Below, piece after piece: positions 18,932 through 27,225 of a stretch of DNA of 64,000 bases. The notes under the pieces are model-generated. The model did not search any database. It was not told where the DNA came from and worked only from the letters and a program-made list of their open reading frames with translations. How positions within the stretch are numbered: position 1 is the stretch's first letter; every line of letters starts with the position of its first letter. The position numbers were made by a program, and so were the translations under genes. This stretch comes from Melastoma dodecandrum (Eukaryota; Streptophyta; Magnoliopsida; Myrtales; Melastomataceae): the NCBI GenBank assembly GCA_029817715.1, contig JARUPY010000210.1, positions 58,142-122,141 on the forward strand, read 5' to 3'.

Positions 18932-20086
18932 TCAGGCGCCGCGCATCAGTGCGATGTTCTGGTAGCCGGTCTCTGCCAGAGTTGTGAAGCTCAATGGCGT
19001 CACGTCCCCCTTGCCGTGGATGACGTGCAGATCAAGACCGAGCGTCGATAGCTCGCCGGCGAATGCGGCGGGCTCGAAGCCGCCCGCTTTCAGTTGCTCT
19101 GGAGACCATTCCATCATGATTTTGATCTGCGGATTGGCGAGGATCGTTTTCCGTGCACCGCGGATTACGAGTGGCTCAGCGCCTTCGACGTCGATCTTCA
19201 TGAAGTCGACGCGCCCTTCCAGCACATCTATCGAACGGTCGAGGACGACAGCCGGCACGTCGATCGGAGTGAATGCGAAATCCGGCCCGAAGCCTTCGGC
19301 GATGGGCGGTATGCTCACACCGGTGTTACCCTGGCGGGCTTCGCTCGTGTAAAGGCGCATAGAGCCGGGCGTATCCGCGCACGCAGCGCGCACTACCGTC
19401 ACCCAAGGCTCGATCCAATTGATGAGCGTGTTTTCCTGCAATAGGTTCGCAAGAGCGGGATGCGGCTCGAATGCGACGACTTTGCCGTACCAGCCGGCGA
19501 GAATGCCGAACATCGCCGTATAGTAGCCAAAGTTGGCACCGACGTCGACGACGTGGTCTCTTGGCTTCACGGAGCGCCCAACGAAGTGGCTCGATTCGAG
19601 CTCGTAATAGCCGTTCATCGCAAGCTTCGGGACGATGAGTTTGTCGCCAGCATTGACGAACAGGATCGGATCACTATCAGGAAAGTACTCCGGCAGGCTG
19701 ATTCGCGTCAGCAGCCGCCCGTCCGCAAGCAAGACGTTGCCTCGTGAAGCGGCTGTGCGCCTCAGTATTGCGATCTCGTCCCAGAGACCGCGCGCAACAT
19801 TTGCGGTTGCGGCGATCTCGGCGAAAAGGCGTGCGCTTTGAACGTCGTGGCGATGGGTCTGCGCATCTCGGCCTTTATGGCTATCTGCGACCGCGCTTTG
19901 CAATCTCGATTGGCTGTTGGCAAGCGCGGCGAGGCGTTGTGAAACGTCTTCGATGCCGACGGATAGATCTTTAATCTGTGATCGCAATACTTGCCGGTCG
20001 GCCGCAACCTCATCGACCTGACGTGCGCAAGTCCGCATGTTTTCTATGATCCGCCTGATTCGTGCGAACATTGCTGTGAAACCCAA
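18932..20086 (-). CDS. FkbM-family methyltransferase with N-terminal coiled coil
   Basis: A 384-residue protein. Residues about 10-110 are a heptad-rich coiled coil (LRSQIKDLSVGIEDVSQRLA and following), an arrangement seen when glycan-modifying enzymes act in a scaffold or chain-length complex. Residues about 165-370 are an FkbM domain: DHVVDVGANFGYYTAMFG (SAM motif I), VVAFEPHPALANLL, VDFMKIDVEGAEPLVIRGAR with the DVEG signature, and IKIMMEWSPEQL. ATG at 20086 taken as start; an alternative is five codons in. Convergent with the methyltransferase at 17991-18905. Confidence 0.87.
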   Translation of the reverse strand: MGFTAMFARIRRIIENMRTCARQVDEVAADRQVLRSQIKDLSVGIEDVSQRLAALANSQSRLQSAVADSHKGRDAQTHRHDVQSARLFAEIAATANVARGLWDEIAILRRTAASRGNVLLADGRLLTRISLPEYFPDSDPILFVNAGDKLIVPKLAMNGYYELESSHFVGRSVKPRDHVVDVGANFGYYTAMFGILAGWYGKVVAFEPHPALANLLQENTLINWIEPWVTVVRAACADTPGSMRLYTSEARQGNTGVSIPPIAEGFGPDFAFTPIDVPAVVLDRSIDVLEGRVDFMKIDVEGAEPLVIRGARKTILANPQIKIMMEWSPEQLKAGGFEPAAFAGELSTLGLDLHVIHGKGDVTPLSFTTLAETGYQNIALMRGA

Positions 20087-20186
20087 GTTTTTGACATTCG
20101 ATGTCGGTTATATAACAAATAACAGCGAGTGCCGAAGCTCGTTGAACGCATGGCTCTGAACCGGGGTCCGCCGACCGGGCGGCGTT

Positions 20187-20268
20187 GTGAACGAAGCCAC
20201 CGAACTTAAGGGCAAGGCGACGCGCCCAGGCGTCTACAAGTGCAACGCCTGCAAAAAGCAGTTCACGG
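20187..20268 (+). mobile_element. IS1595-family transposase zinc-ribbon scrap
   Basis: Only about 27 codons survive: NEATELKGKATRPGVYKC followed by NACKKQFT. This is the N-terminal Cys-x2-Cys zinc ribbon of IS1595-type transposases (the pattern KCNACKKQFT). It stops at about 20268, where sulfotransferase-like sequence begins. Confidence 0.72.
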
Positions 20269-20892
20269 CGACATCGCCTACTCGTCTTTCCAGCAAAAGT
20301 ACGGCTCTGCTCAATTCATAACCGTGTTGCGCGAGCCTGTCTGCCGGCTGCTGTCGCTGTGGCTCTTCTGGCGCGGAAAGACCAATCAGGATCTCTATCC
20401 CTGGGGCACCTGGGTGAAAGAGTGCAACTGGCCCGCGGGCCGTTGCATCATTTTCTATCCGATGCCCGAATCGCCTGCCAGACTGATAATATCGCAGCAC
20501 GGTTGTTGCTCTGGCCGCATCCGCTGATACCTGTCGATGACTTCATCGACCCAGGGGATGACGATGAGTTGATGAGGCTTGCCCTTGAGCGACTGGGCAG
20601 CTTCTCGTTCGTCGGCATCCTCGAAGATGATTTTTATTGGCATCTTGAAGTGTGGCCCGACAAACCGGTCGTCGCCAAGACACTGAATAGGACAGTTTCT
20701 GTTCCGCCCGAGTATCGAACCGTGCTCCACAGAGAACTGGATGCGAACACACATCGCCTCCTTGCCGATCGATCTCGGCTGGACCGGCAACTGTGGACGA
20801 GCGTCGCGCTTCGCCGGTTGCCTCAGGTGGAAGTTTCGATGTTGCTTGAGCAAACCATGCTCTTGGCCGTGTCCAAGTTCGCCGCGCTGTAG
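20269..20892 (+). pseudogene. Sulfotransferase-like gene, 5'-truncated and frameshifted
   Basis: Directly after the IS1595 scrap, one frame reads IAYSSFQQKYGSAQFITVLR and then EPVCRLLSLWLFWR, a good match to the 3'-phosphate-binding RDPVERxLS segment of sulfotransferases. Near 20455-20465 the coding frame changes and continues ARIACQTDNIAARLLLWPH, then FSFVGILEDDFYWHLEVW, a typical second half (VGxxExF). The 5' phosphosulfate-binding loop (GSSFLxxLL-like) is missing. So the gene was cut by an IS1595 event and later lost its frame. The intact enzyme would sulfate a glycan. Confidence 0.65.
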
Positions 20893-20972
20893 CGCTGCCG
20901 GCGCGAAGTGACGATCCTGTCTAGATCTAGGGTGACGGTCCCGCTGCCGGAGCCGGCCGGCATCGCGACACG

Positions 20973-21878
20973 CTAGACCGGCCACCCTTTGGCCTTGCGG
21001 AACCAGTTCAGAAAGTCGGGATAGCTCGGCTCCCGGACCATCGCATCGTGGATCCAACCGAGCTTTGGCAAGGCGTTCTTCTCGGCGTCGCCCGCGTAGT
21101 CGTGGAGAATTTCGTAGACGTTGTGCCGCATGAAGTTGCCGCACTGAAACTCCACCAGCGCGTCGATAAGCTTCTTGTCGTCGATGTCGTAGCCCGTGCA
21201 GAAGCCGCGGAGCGCCCTCTCTTTCGACTGGTGCTTGCGCGGATCCCATTGCGCGTTGTTTTGATGGATACGGTAGCGGATCGAGCTTTGATCGAGGTTG
21301 GCACACTTCGCATGCGGGATCAGCCGGCCCCACAATTCGTAGTCCTCGTCCGTGACTTGTTCCTCGCCGTAGTAGAGAAGGCCGTCGTCGAACAGCTTGC
21401 GGCGGAACATGACGGTCGGATGGAAGAACGGGTTGTTGATCAGGAACATGTCCTTGATCTCGGCATGCGTCAGGGGACTGCGGAACGTGCCCTCTCGCGT
21501 TCCGAAAGCGTCGACGCCGGTCCCGACGACCGAGACTTCGGGATTTGTGATGAAGTGGTAGACCTGATCGTTCAGGCGCCATTTGTAGGCGATGTCGTCC
21601 GCGTCCATGCGGGCGATGAACTCCCCTTTCGCCGCAGCAAGCCCTGCGTTCAGGGATTTGGGGATGCTGCCGTCCTCGCGCGACAGGCGGATGACCTTCA
21701 GGTCGTCGTCACCGGCGTAGGACTCGAGGATCGGAAGTGTATCGTCCGTGGACCCACCATCGACCACGATGAGCTCGAACGGCTGGTAAACCTGGTCGAT
21801 AAGGGAATGGAGCGTCTCGCGGATGTAAGGCGCCGAGTTCAGCGTCGGCATGACGATCGAGACAAGCGGGTATTTCAT
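20973..21878 (-). CDS. Family 2 glycosyltransferase (copy 2)
   Basis: 301 residues from the ATG at 21878 (MKYPLVSIVMPTLNSAPYIR). VDGGSTDDTLPILESYAG and the DxD in FIARMDADDIAYKWRL are as in the GT2 gene at 7167-8069, and long stretches are nearly identical in layout (VSVVGTGVDAFGTREGTFR; RYRIHQNNAQWDPRKH). It is the paralogue of copy 1. The ATG overlaps the stop of the GT32 gene (21875-21878). The frame is open further upstream, but that sequence lies over the GT32 gene. Confidence 0.92.
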   Translation of the reverse strand: MKYPLVSIVMPTLNSAPYIRETLHSLIDQVYQPFELIVVDGGSTDDTLPILESYAGDDDLKVIRLSREDGSIPKSLNAGLAAAKGEFIARMDADDIAYKWRLNDQVYHFITNPEVSVVGTGVDAFGTREGTFRSPLTHAEIKDMFLINNPFFHPTVMFRRKLFDDGLLYYGEEQVTDEDYELWGRLIPHAKCANLDQSSIRYRIHQNNAQWDPRKHQSKERALRGFCTGYDIDDKKLIDALVEFQCGNFMRHNVYEILHDYAGDAEKNALPKLGWIHDAMVREPSYPDFLNWFRKAKGWPV

Positions 21879-22951
21879 GGTGCCAAGCCCTCGACCTTCC
21901 GTGCGATCGACGCGTAGATCGAGCGCGAGGTCCGCACGAACTGGTCGTCGACCTTTTCCAAAAAATGCGACGTGCCGCCGTGCCAGAGATGAAAGCAATA
22001 GGCATCGTCGAAATGGCCGGTAAAGCGTTCGGCACCGCGATCCGTGAACAGCTGCGCTTCGATCGATTCCCAAAGCGGATAGAAGAACGCGCGATACTCC
22101 AGGACGTTGATCGTATCGGGTGCCGTGGCCATCATGATCCCCGGCAGCTTCACCGAATGATAGTCCCAGAGGTCGTCGCGCCCCCTCGAACGGAAGGCGT
22201 CGTAGGATTCGAGCCAGCGGGTCGAGAATTCGGCGCCCGCCTGGCCGATCAGCACCGCGTTGCAGAGGCCCGAGGCCGCGACGGATCCGCTGGCCTGGAC
22301 CCCCATCGTGAACGGATGCTTCCGCAGGTCTTCGAATGACTTCTGCGTGACGGTGTCGATATCGAGGTAGACGCCGCCTACGATGTTGATGGCCAGCAGG
22401 CGGATGACATCGGCCTTGTGCGCGTAATGATGAAAACGTGCGTTGCGGAAGAAGGCGAAGTCGTTGATCCGGATGACCGTCACCTGAGCCTTGATCCGAT
22501 CCCAGTTGGGACCCGACGGCCGGTGGATGCAGTATAGATAGGCGGTCCATCCTGGATTGAAATGCAGCGCCGACTTTATCGCCATATAGCCGAAGTAAGG
22601 GATGTCCCCCTGGTCTTTGAAGCCGTAGACGAAATGGAAAATCCGCGGCACGAGCTTTGTTTCCGCGCTGGGCGCTGGAACCGGAAGCTTCGAGCGGAAG
22701 GCATCGAGGACCTTTTGCGAGGCCGCGACATCCTCGGCATGCTGTCTGGCTTCCTCGACGTTCCGCCGACGATCGCGCTCAGCGTCGACGAGGGCTGTCG
22801 ACTCCGGCGGCGCCGCAGGAGTCGACGGCGGCGCGTTGCGCTCGTCAGCCGACGTGGCCGGCCTCCCAAACCAATTGCGCATTTGTTCAGCCTCGATGAA
22901 GGCGCTTAGGGACTTGAAGCGTAGGGCAACAAACCAGTTCTTCGAGGCCAC
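21875..22951 (-). CDS. GT32-type glycosyltransferase with DXD motif (copy 2)
   Basis: 358 residues. PRIFHFVYGFKDQGDIPYFG, ALHFNPGWTAYLYCIHRPSG and the DXD in GGVYLDIDTVTQKSFEDL match the GT32 gene at 8066-9307 closely, as does the ending AYCFHLWHGGTSHFLE. It lacks the NPDV-repeat N-terminus of copy 1 and instead starts with an Ala/Glu-rich linker. Hence copy 1 and copy 2 share the catalytic part but not the targeting part. ATGA coupling to the GT2 gene is the same in both places. Confidence 0.87.
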   Translation of the reverse strand: MASKNWFVALRFKSLSAFIEAEQMRNWFGRPATSADERNAPPSTPAAPPESTALVDAERDRRRNVEEARQHAEDVAASQKVLDAFRSKLPVPAPSAETKLVPRIFHFVYGFKDQGDIPYFGYMAIKSALHFNPGWTAYLYCIHRPSGPNWDRIKAQVTVIRINDFAFFRNARFHHYAHKADVIRLLAINIVGGVYLDIDTVTQKSFEDLRKHPFTMGVQASGSVAASGLCNAVLIGQAGAEFSTRWLESYDAFRSRGRDDLWDYHSVKLPGIMMATAPDTINVLEYRAFFYPLWESIEAQLFTDRGAERFTGHFDDAYCFHLWHGGTSHFLEKVDDQFVRTSRSIYASIARKVEGLAP

Positions 22952-23057
22952 CGATACCTACGGAAGCTGCACCGCACATCTGCACAATCCGTTTCCGTCC
23001 TGCGATTCCGAGTGTCGTGTCGGAATCGCAGTGAAATGAACGAGGTAAAAGACGAAA

Positions 23058-23807
23058 TCATGACTTCCGGCCGCGCTCGTGCGAAGCGGCCACCGTGTCG
23101 TGGCGTTCCCGTAGATACGCCTCCGTCTCGGCCAAGCCCTGCGGCTTGCCGATCTCGTAAAAGCGCTGCGTGACCTCGAAGCCGGCAAGCCGGTTTTGCC
23201 GTGCGAGCAGGCTTGTCAATTGCGAGAGATCGAACGGGTCGGCGGCGTCGATGGCGTCGAACGCCTCGGGCTTGAAGAGCGAGAGGCCGTAGTCGATCCA
23301 CTCGATGCCGGGTGGCGCGTTCTCACGCGTCTTTTCATGTCGGGCGACCATCGTCCCGTCGAAAATGACGTTCGACGGATCCCACCGGTCGTGGTTGTGC
23401 AGCACGCTCATGAGAGCGGGACAGCCGCTCGTGACAAAGGCGGCGTGGATCGCGGCCAAATCCACGTCGAGGTAGGAATCGCCATAGCACGTGAAGAAGC
23501 TCGAGCCGAGCAGGGGCAGCGCGTTGCGCACCGCGCCGCCGGTCCCGCGCGTGGTCGCGCCGTCGTGCGAATAGCCGACGTCCAGCCCGAAGGCCGAGCC
23601 GTCGCCGACGAACGCTTCGATCTGCTCGCCGAGGTGACCGACGAGCAGCACGACATGACGGATGCCTTGGTGGCGGAACAGGCGGAGCTGGTGGGCAAGG
23701 AAGGGCTCGCCCGCCACCTCGACGAGCGACTTCGGAATCTTCTCCGTGATCGGCCGCAACCGGGTCGCGGTGCCCCCGGCGAGAAGCGCGAGTGCCGGCA
23801 GGCTCAT
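23058..23807 (-). CDS. hddC: D-glycero-alpha-D-manno-heptose 1-phosphate guanylyltransferase
   Basis: 249 residues from the ATG at 23807, which overlaps the hddA stop by 4 bases. The nucleotidyltransferase signature LLAGGTATRLRPITEKIPK is at the N-terminus. Then come the metal site in CYGDSYLDVDLAAI, a GIEWIDYGLSLFK core, and FYEIGKPQGLAETEAYL at the end. It would transfer GMP from GTP to heptose-1-phosphate, giving GDP-D-glycero-alpha-D-manno-heptose. The assignment to HddC rather than another sugar-1-P nucleotidyltransferase rests on the flanking hddA, gmhA and gmhB. Last gene of the operon. Confidence 0.85.
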   Translation of the reverse strand: MSLPALALLAGGTATRLRPITEKIPKSLVEVAGEPFLAHQLRLFRHQGIRHVVLLVGHLGEQIEAFVGDGSAFGLDVGYSHDGATTRGTGGAVRNALPLLGSSFFTCYGDSYLDVDLAAIHAAFVTSGCPALMSVLHNHDRWDPSNVIFDGTMVARHEKTRENAPPGIEWIDYGLSLFKPEAFDAIDAADPFDLSQLTSLLARQNRLAGFEVTQRFYEIGKPQGLAETEAYLRERHDTVAASHERGRKS

Positions 23808-24784
23808 TGGGTAAGGACGGATGTGCCTTCGACGTCGATGCGTATCGGCATCTCCTTCAGACCGCATTTGAGCATGGCGGTGCGAAGCTGTCGGGCATTG
23901 TCCGCGTAGAACATCAGGAAGCCGCCACCGCCGGCGCCGACCACCTTGCCGCCAATGGCGCCATTGCGCAGGGCGATGTCAAACCACTCGTCGATTTGCG
24001 GGTTCGACATGCTCGAGGAGCGCTTCTTTTTCGTCTCCCAATGCTCGCGCATGATCTCGCCCCAGGTGCCGAGACGGCCCTGCAGGAAGGCGTCGCGGGT
24101 GCGGTGGCCGAGTTCCTTCACGCGATCCAGGTTGGCCAGGACGGCGGCATCGTCCTGCTGGGTCTTCTGGTCCTGGTCGCGCAGGATCGAGCTGGCGTCG
24201 CGCGACCTGCCGGTGAAGAACATCACCAGGTTCTCTTCGAGATCGTCGAAGGTCTCGTCAGCGATTTCCAAAGACTGCACCTCTACCCGGCCGTCCGGCT
24301 CGAAGGTGAAGGACGTCAACCCGCCAAAGGCCGCGATGTATTGGTCCTGCTTGCCGATCGGCTCGCGGAGACGATCGAGCTCGATCTGGCAGGCGAGCTC
24401 GGCGATCTGCCGCGTCTCCATGTAGCGTCGCTGGAAGACCGCGAGGGCGCGTAGAAGCGCCGTGGTGAAGCTGCCCGAAGAGCCAAGGCCCGTACCAGCC
24501 GGGACGTCGGCGACGCTGGTGATTTCGATATCGCGATGCGTCGTCCCCATGAGCCTCAGGGCTTCGCGGATGATCGGGTGCCGGATCTGGCTAAGGTCGT
24601 CGCCGGATTCGATCTGGCTGTACTTGAGCAGGTAGCCCGGATCGTAGCGCTTCTCGAGCGAAACGTAGACGTGCTTCTGGATCGCCATGGCGATCAGGAA
24701 GCCACCCCTTTTCTTGTAGTAGGAGGGAAGATCGGTGCCGCCGCCGCCGATCGAGACACGCAGAGGGCTCCGCGTAATGATCAT
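23804..24784 (-). CDS. hddA: D-glycero-alpha-D-manno-heptose-7-phosphate kinase
   Basis: 326 residues, start placed at the ATG at 24784, which overlaps the upstream stop (ATGA). A GHMP-superfamily kinase: RSPLRVSIGGGGTDLPSYY (substrate motif 1), ADVPAGTGLGSSGSFTTALL (ATP-binding motif 2), KQDQYIAAFGGL and GGKVVGAGGGGFLMFYAD (motif 3). It phosphorylates C1 of heptose-7-phosphate with alpha configuration, the step that commits to the GDP rather than the ADP branch. All three motifs are intact. Confidence 0.92.
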   Translation of the reverse strand: MIITRSPLRVSIGGGGTDLPSYYKKRGGFLIAMAIQKHVYVSLEKRYDPGYLLKYSQIESGDDLSQIRHPIIREALRLMGTTHRDIEITSVADVPAGTGLGSSGSFTTALLRALAVFQRRYMETRQIAELACQIELDRLREPIGKQDQYIAAFGGLTSFTFEPDGRVEVQSLEIADETFDDLEENLVMFFTGRSRDASSILRDQDQKTQQDDAAVLANLDRVKELGHRTRDAFLQGRLGTWGEIMREHWETKKKRSSSMSNPQIDEWFDIALRNGAIGGKVVGAGGGGFLMFYADNARQLRTAMLKCGLKEMPIRIDVEGTSVLTQ

Positions 24785-25755
24785 ACGAAGAGCCCTTCCT
24801 TGGCCTGCTCGGCGAGAAGCCCCATCGAGCGCTTCAGCGCGTCGCGCGTAGAGATCGCGCCTGGCCACCCGAGCCCGCGGATTCGCGACGTGTCGAGCTT
24901 CACGATCGGCACGTCGCCCTTCCAGCCGCGATCGCCGCCCGTGTACTCGTATTTGACATTGGCGGGCGACAGGCCGAGCACCTCGCAGGCGATGTCCGCG
25001 ATCTCGGTCACCGTGACATAGTCGAGCGTCGCGACGTTGAAGACATTGAAACGCTCGCGGCAGACGTCGTGGGCGTGCAGGACGGCGGCGATCACGTCGC
25101 CGACAAGAATGTAGGATTTCGTCTGCGTGCCGTCGCCGAGGATGCGCAGCCGCGTCGGGTCGTCGAGCAGACGTCGCACGAAATCGAAACCGACGCCGTG
25201 GGTCTGCCTGCCGCCGATGACGTTGCCGAAGCGAAAGCAGCAGCCCGACATATCGAACATGTAGGCGTAGGAGGAGATCAGTGCTTCGCCAGCGAGCTTG
25301 CTCGCACCGTACGTCGAGACCGGCCTCATCGGCGTGTAATCTTCCGGCGCCTCGAAATGGCCCGTATCGCCGTAGACGCCGCTTCCGGAGGCATAGAGGA
25401 TGCGCGGCACCGACGCGCGGCGCATCGCCTCGACGACGTTGTTGGTCAGGTAGGTCCCTTCGCGGAAGTCGATGTCCGGCTCGGTCGCAGCCCGCGCGAT
25501 GTCGGGGTTCGACGCGAGGTGAATGACCACGTTGTGGCCGCGCATGGCCTCGGTCAGCGGTTCGATGTTCTTGACGTCGTCGCGAACGATCGAGAACCGC
25601 GCATCATCCTTGTGATGCGCCACGTGCCATTCGCGACCCGAGGTAAAATTGTCGTAGATCGTGACCTTCGACGTATCCGGCTTCTTCAAGAGCGTGTCGC
25701 AGAAGTGGCTGCCGATGAAACCGGCGCCACCGACTATGAAATAGGCACCGCTCAT
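24781..25755 (-). CDS. Extended SDR epimerase/dehydratase of the GDP-heptose operon
   Basis: 324 residues: YFIVGGAGFIGSHFCDTLL (Rossmann), VIHLASNPDIARA, catalytic YASGSGVYGD and YGASKLAGEALI (YxxxK). RFGNVIGGRQTHGVGFDFV and the end fit UDP-glucose-4-epimerase-like and GDP-sugar 4,6-dehydratase-like enzymes. Because it sits between the transaldolase and hddA with a 4-base overlap to hddA, I infer it acts on GDP-heptose or a heptose precursor, for instance as an epimerase, rather than in a general pathway. Exact reaction unknown. Confidence 0.8.
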   Translation of the reverse strand: MSGAYFIVGGAGFIGSHFCDTLLKKPDTSKVTIYDNFTSGREWHVAHHKDDARFSIVRDDVKNIEPLTEAMRGHNVVIHLASNPDIARAATEPDIDFREGTYLTNNVVEAMRRASVPRILYASGSGVYGDTGHFEAPEDYTPMRPVSTYGASKLAGEALISSYAYMFDMSGCCFRFGNVIGGRQTHGVGFDFVRRLLDDPTRLRILGDGTQTKSYILVGDVIAAVLHAHDVCRERFNVFNVATLDYVTVTEIADIACEVLGLSPANVKYEYTGGDRGWKGDVPIVKLDTSRIRGLGWPGAISTRDALKRSMGLLAEQAKEGLFV

Positions 25756-25804
25756 AGATCAGAGTCTCCGTTTCCATTCGTCGGCTCGCCGCTCTCTTTC
25801 GCCA

Positions 25805-26557
25805 TCATTCCGCGGCGCTGCGGGCGGCGCGCGCGGGAATGCTGAAGCCGGCGGCCGTCGCGTCGCGGAAGAACATCGCCACCGTCTCGAGCGAGTACTC
25901 GTCGAGGTTCTTGCCGGTCAGCGACAGCTTCTTCAGGATGTCGTGCGATACGGTGATGATATGGCTGCCGGCCTCCTCGGCGTGCAGCAGATTGAGGATT
26001 TCGCGCGGGCTGGCCCACAAAAGCTCGGCCTTCGGCCGGTGCGCGAGGATCTCGCGGGCTTTCGCCATCAGCGGGATCGGATCCCGCCCGGTGTCGGCGA
26101 TGCGGCCGGCGAAGACCGAGATCACGGAGGCGGTTTCGTCGGCGATCACTTCGGCGACGCGCTCGACCTGCTCGAGCGAAAGGATCGCCGTGACGTTGAG
26201 CTGCACGCCCTGGGATGCCAGGCGCTTGATCAGCGGCCCGCAGAACTCACCCTTCGTGTTGGTGACGGGAATCTTGACGTAGACGTTAGGCGCCCACTCG
26301 GCGATCGTCTCGGCCTGCCCCTGCATGCTTGGCATGTCGTCAGCGAAGACCTCGAAAGACACGGGCCGATCGCCGACCACGCCCAGCATCTCCTTGGCGA
26401 AGGCGACGTAGTCGGTGATGCCCGACTGCCGCATCAGCGTCGGGTTCGTGGTAAAGCCCTTGATCAGGGGATTGGCGGCAAGCGTCTGCACGCCCTTGAT
26501 GTCGGCGCCGTCGGCGTAGAGCTTCACCTTCATCGTCTGCAGGTTCAAGGAAGCCAT
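25805..26557 (-). CDS. Transaldolase / fructose-6-phosphate aldolase family protein
   Basis: 250 residues starting MASLNLQTMKVKLYADGADI. The (beta/alpha)8 TAL/FSA family is shown by LIKGFTTNPTLMRQSGI, VSFEVFADDMPSM, and the Schiff-base lysine in YVKIPVTNTKG. LNVTAILSLEQVERV and VISVFAGRIADTGRDP follow. It lies between gmhB and the SDR gene of the heptose operon. The likely local role is to supply sedoheptulose-7-phosphate, the GmhA substrate, by carbon rearrangement; this is inferred from position. Confidence 0.88.
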   Translation of the reverse strand: MASLNLQTMKVKLYADGADIKGVQTLAANPLIKGFTTNPTLMRQSGITDYVAFAKEMLGVVGDRPVSFEVFADDMPSMQGQAETIAEWAPNVYVKIPVTNTKGEFCGPLIKRLASQGVQLNVTAILSLEQVERVAEVIADETASVISVFAGRIADTGRDPIPLMAKAREILAHRPKAELLWASPREILNLLHAEEAGSHIITVSHDILKKLSLTGKNLDEYSLETVAMFFRDATAAGFSIPARAARSAAE

Positions 26558-26649
26558 CGGAACGCGCTCCATCTCAATGTGTTGGGCAGGGGTCTAAGAA
26601 CTTGGTTCGGCTGAGCCGGCGGCTATTGCGCGCGGATCGATCAGGTTGC

Positions 26650-27225
26650 TCACGACGCGCGCGTCCGCGCCCGATCAGGAGCGGCATCCTTAGCTCCGGC
26701 CAAGCATGATGCGACGATCCATTCGGCCGCCGCGGCGACCGACTCGGTGACGAAGTCGGCCTGTTCAGGCTTTCGCTCATCGTAACCGCGATTTATGAAA
26801 ACAGTGCGGCAGCCGGCCGAGCGTCCGGCGTCTATGTCGCGCCAGCGGTCGCCAACCATGAAACTCTGAGCGAGGTCGACTCCGTGGTCGCGTGCCGCTT
26901 GGGTCAGCAAGCCCGGCCGGGGCTTGCGGCACTCGCAGCCATCGGAATCGTCGTGCGGACAGATGCGGATCTCGTCAAGACCAAGATGCTCACGCAGCAC
27001 GTCGTTGAAGCCCTCGACCGTCGCCGCCGAAGCGGTGCCGCGCGCAATGTCCGGTTGGTTCGTGACACAGACCAGGAAAAACCCGTGCGACTTAAGCCGC
27101 TCGCAGGCGACCACCGCGTCCGGCAGAATCTCCAACTCGTCCAGCGTCGCCGGCGGATATGGCTTCCCGTTGCGGACGATGGCCCTGTTCAGAACGCCGT
27201 CGCGGTCGAGAAAGACGGCGCGCAT
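26650..27225 (-). CDS. gmhB: D-glycero-D-manno-heptose-1,7-bisphosphate 7-phosphatase
   Basis: 191 residues, HAD superfamily: the nucleophile/acid in VFLDRDGVLNRAIV, then LVCVTNQPDIARG, the zinc-loop cysteines in ICPHDDSDGCECRKPRPG (GmhB type), and MVGDRWRDIDAGRSAGC. It removes the 7-phosphate from heptose-1,7-bisphosphate after HddA. Its start is immediately after the gmhA stop at 27226, so the two genes abut. The C-terminus runs about 20 residues beyond the usual fold with a basic tail. Confidence 0.93.
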   Translation of the reverse strand: MRAVFLDRDGVLNRAIVRNGKPYPPATLDELEILPDAVVACERLKSHGFFLVCVTNQPDIARGTASAATVEGFNDVLREHLGLDEIRICPHDDSDGCECRKPRPGLLTQAARDHGVDLAQSFMVGDRWRDIDAGRSAGCRTVFINRGYDERKPEQADFVTESVAAAAEWIVASCLAGAKDAAPDRARTRAS

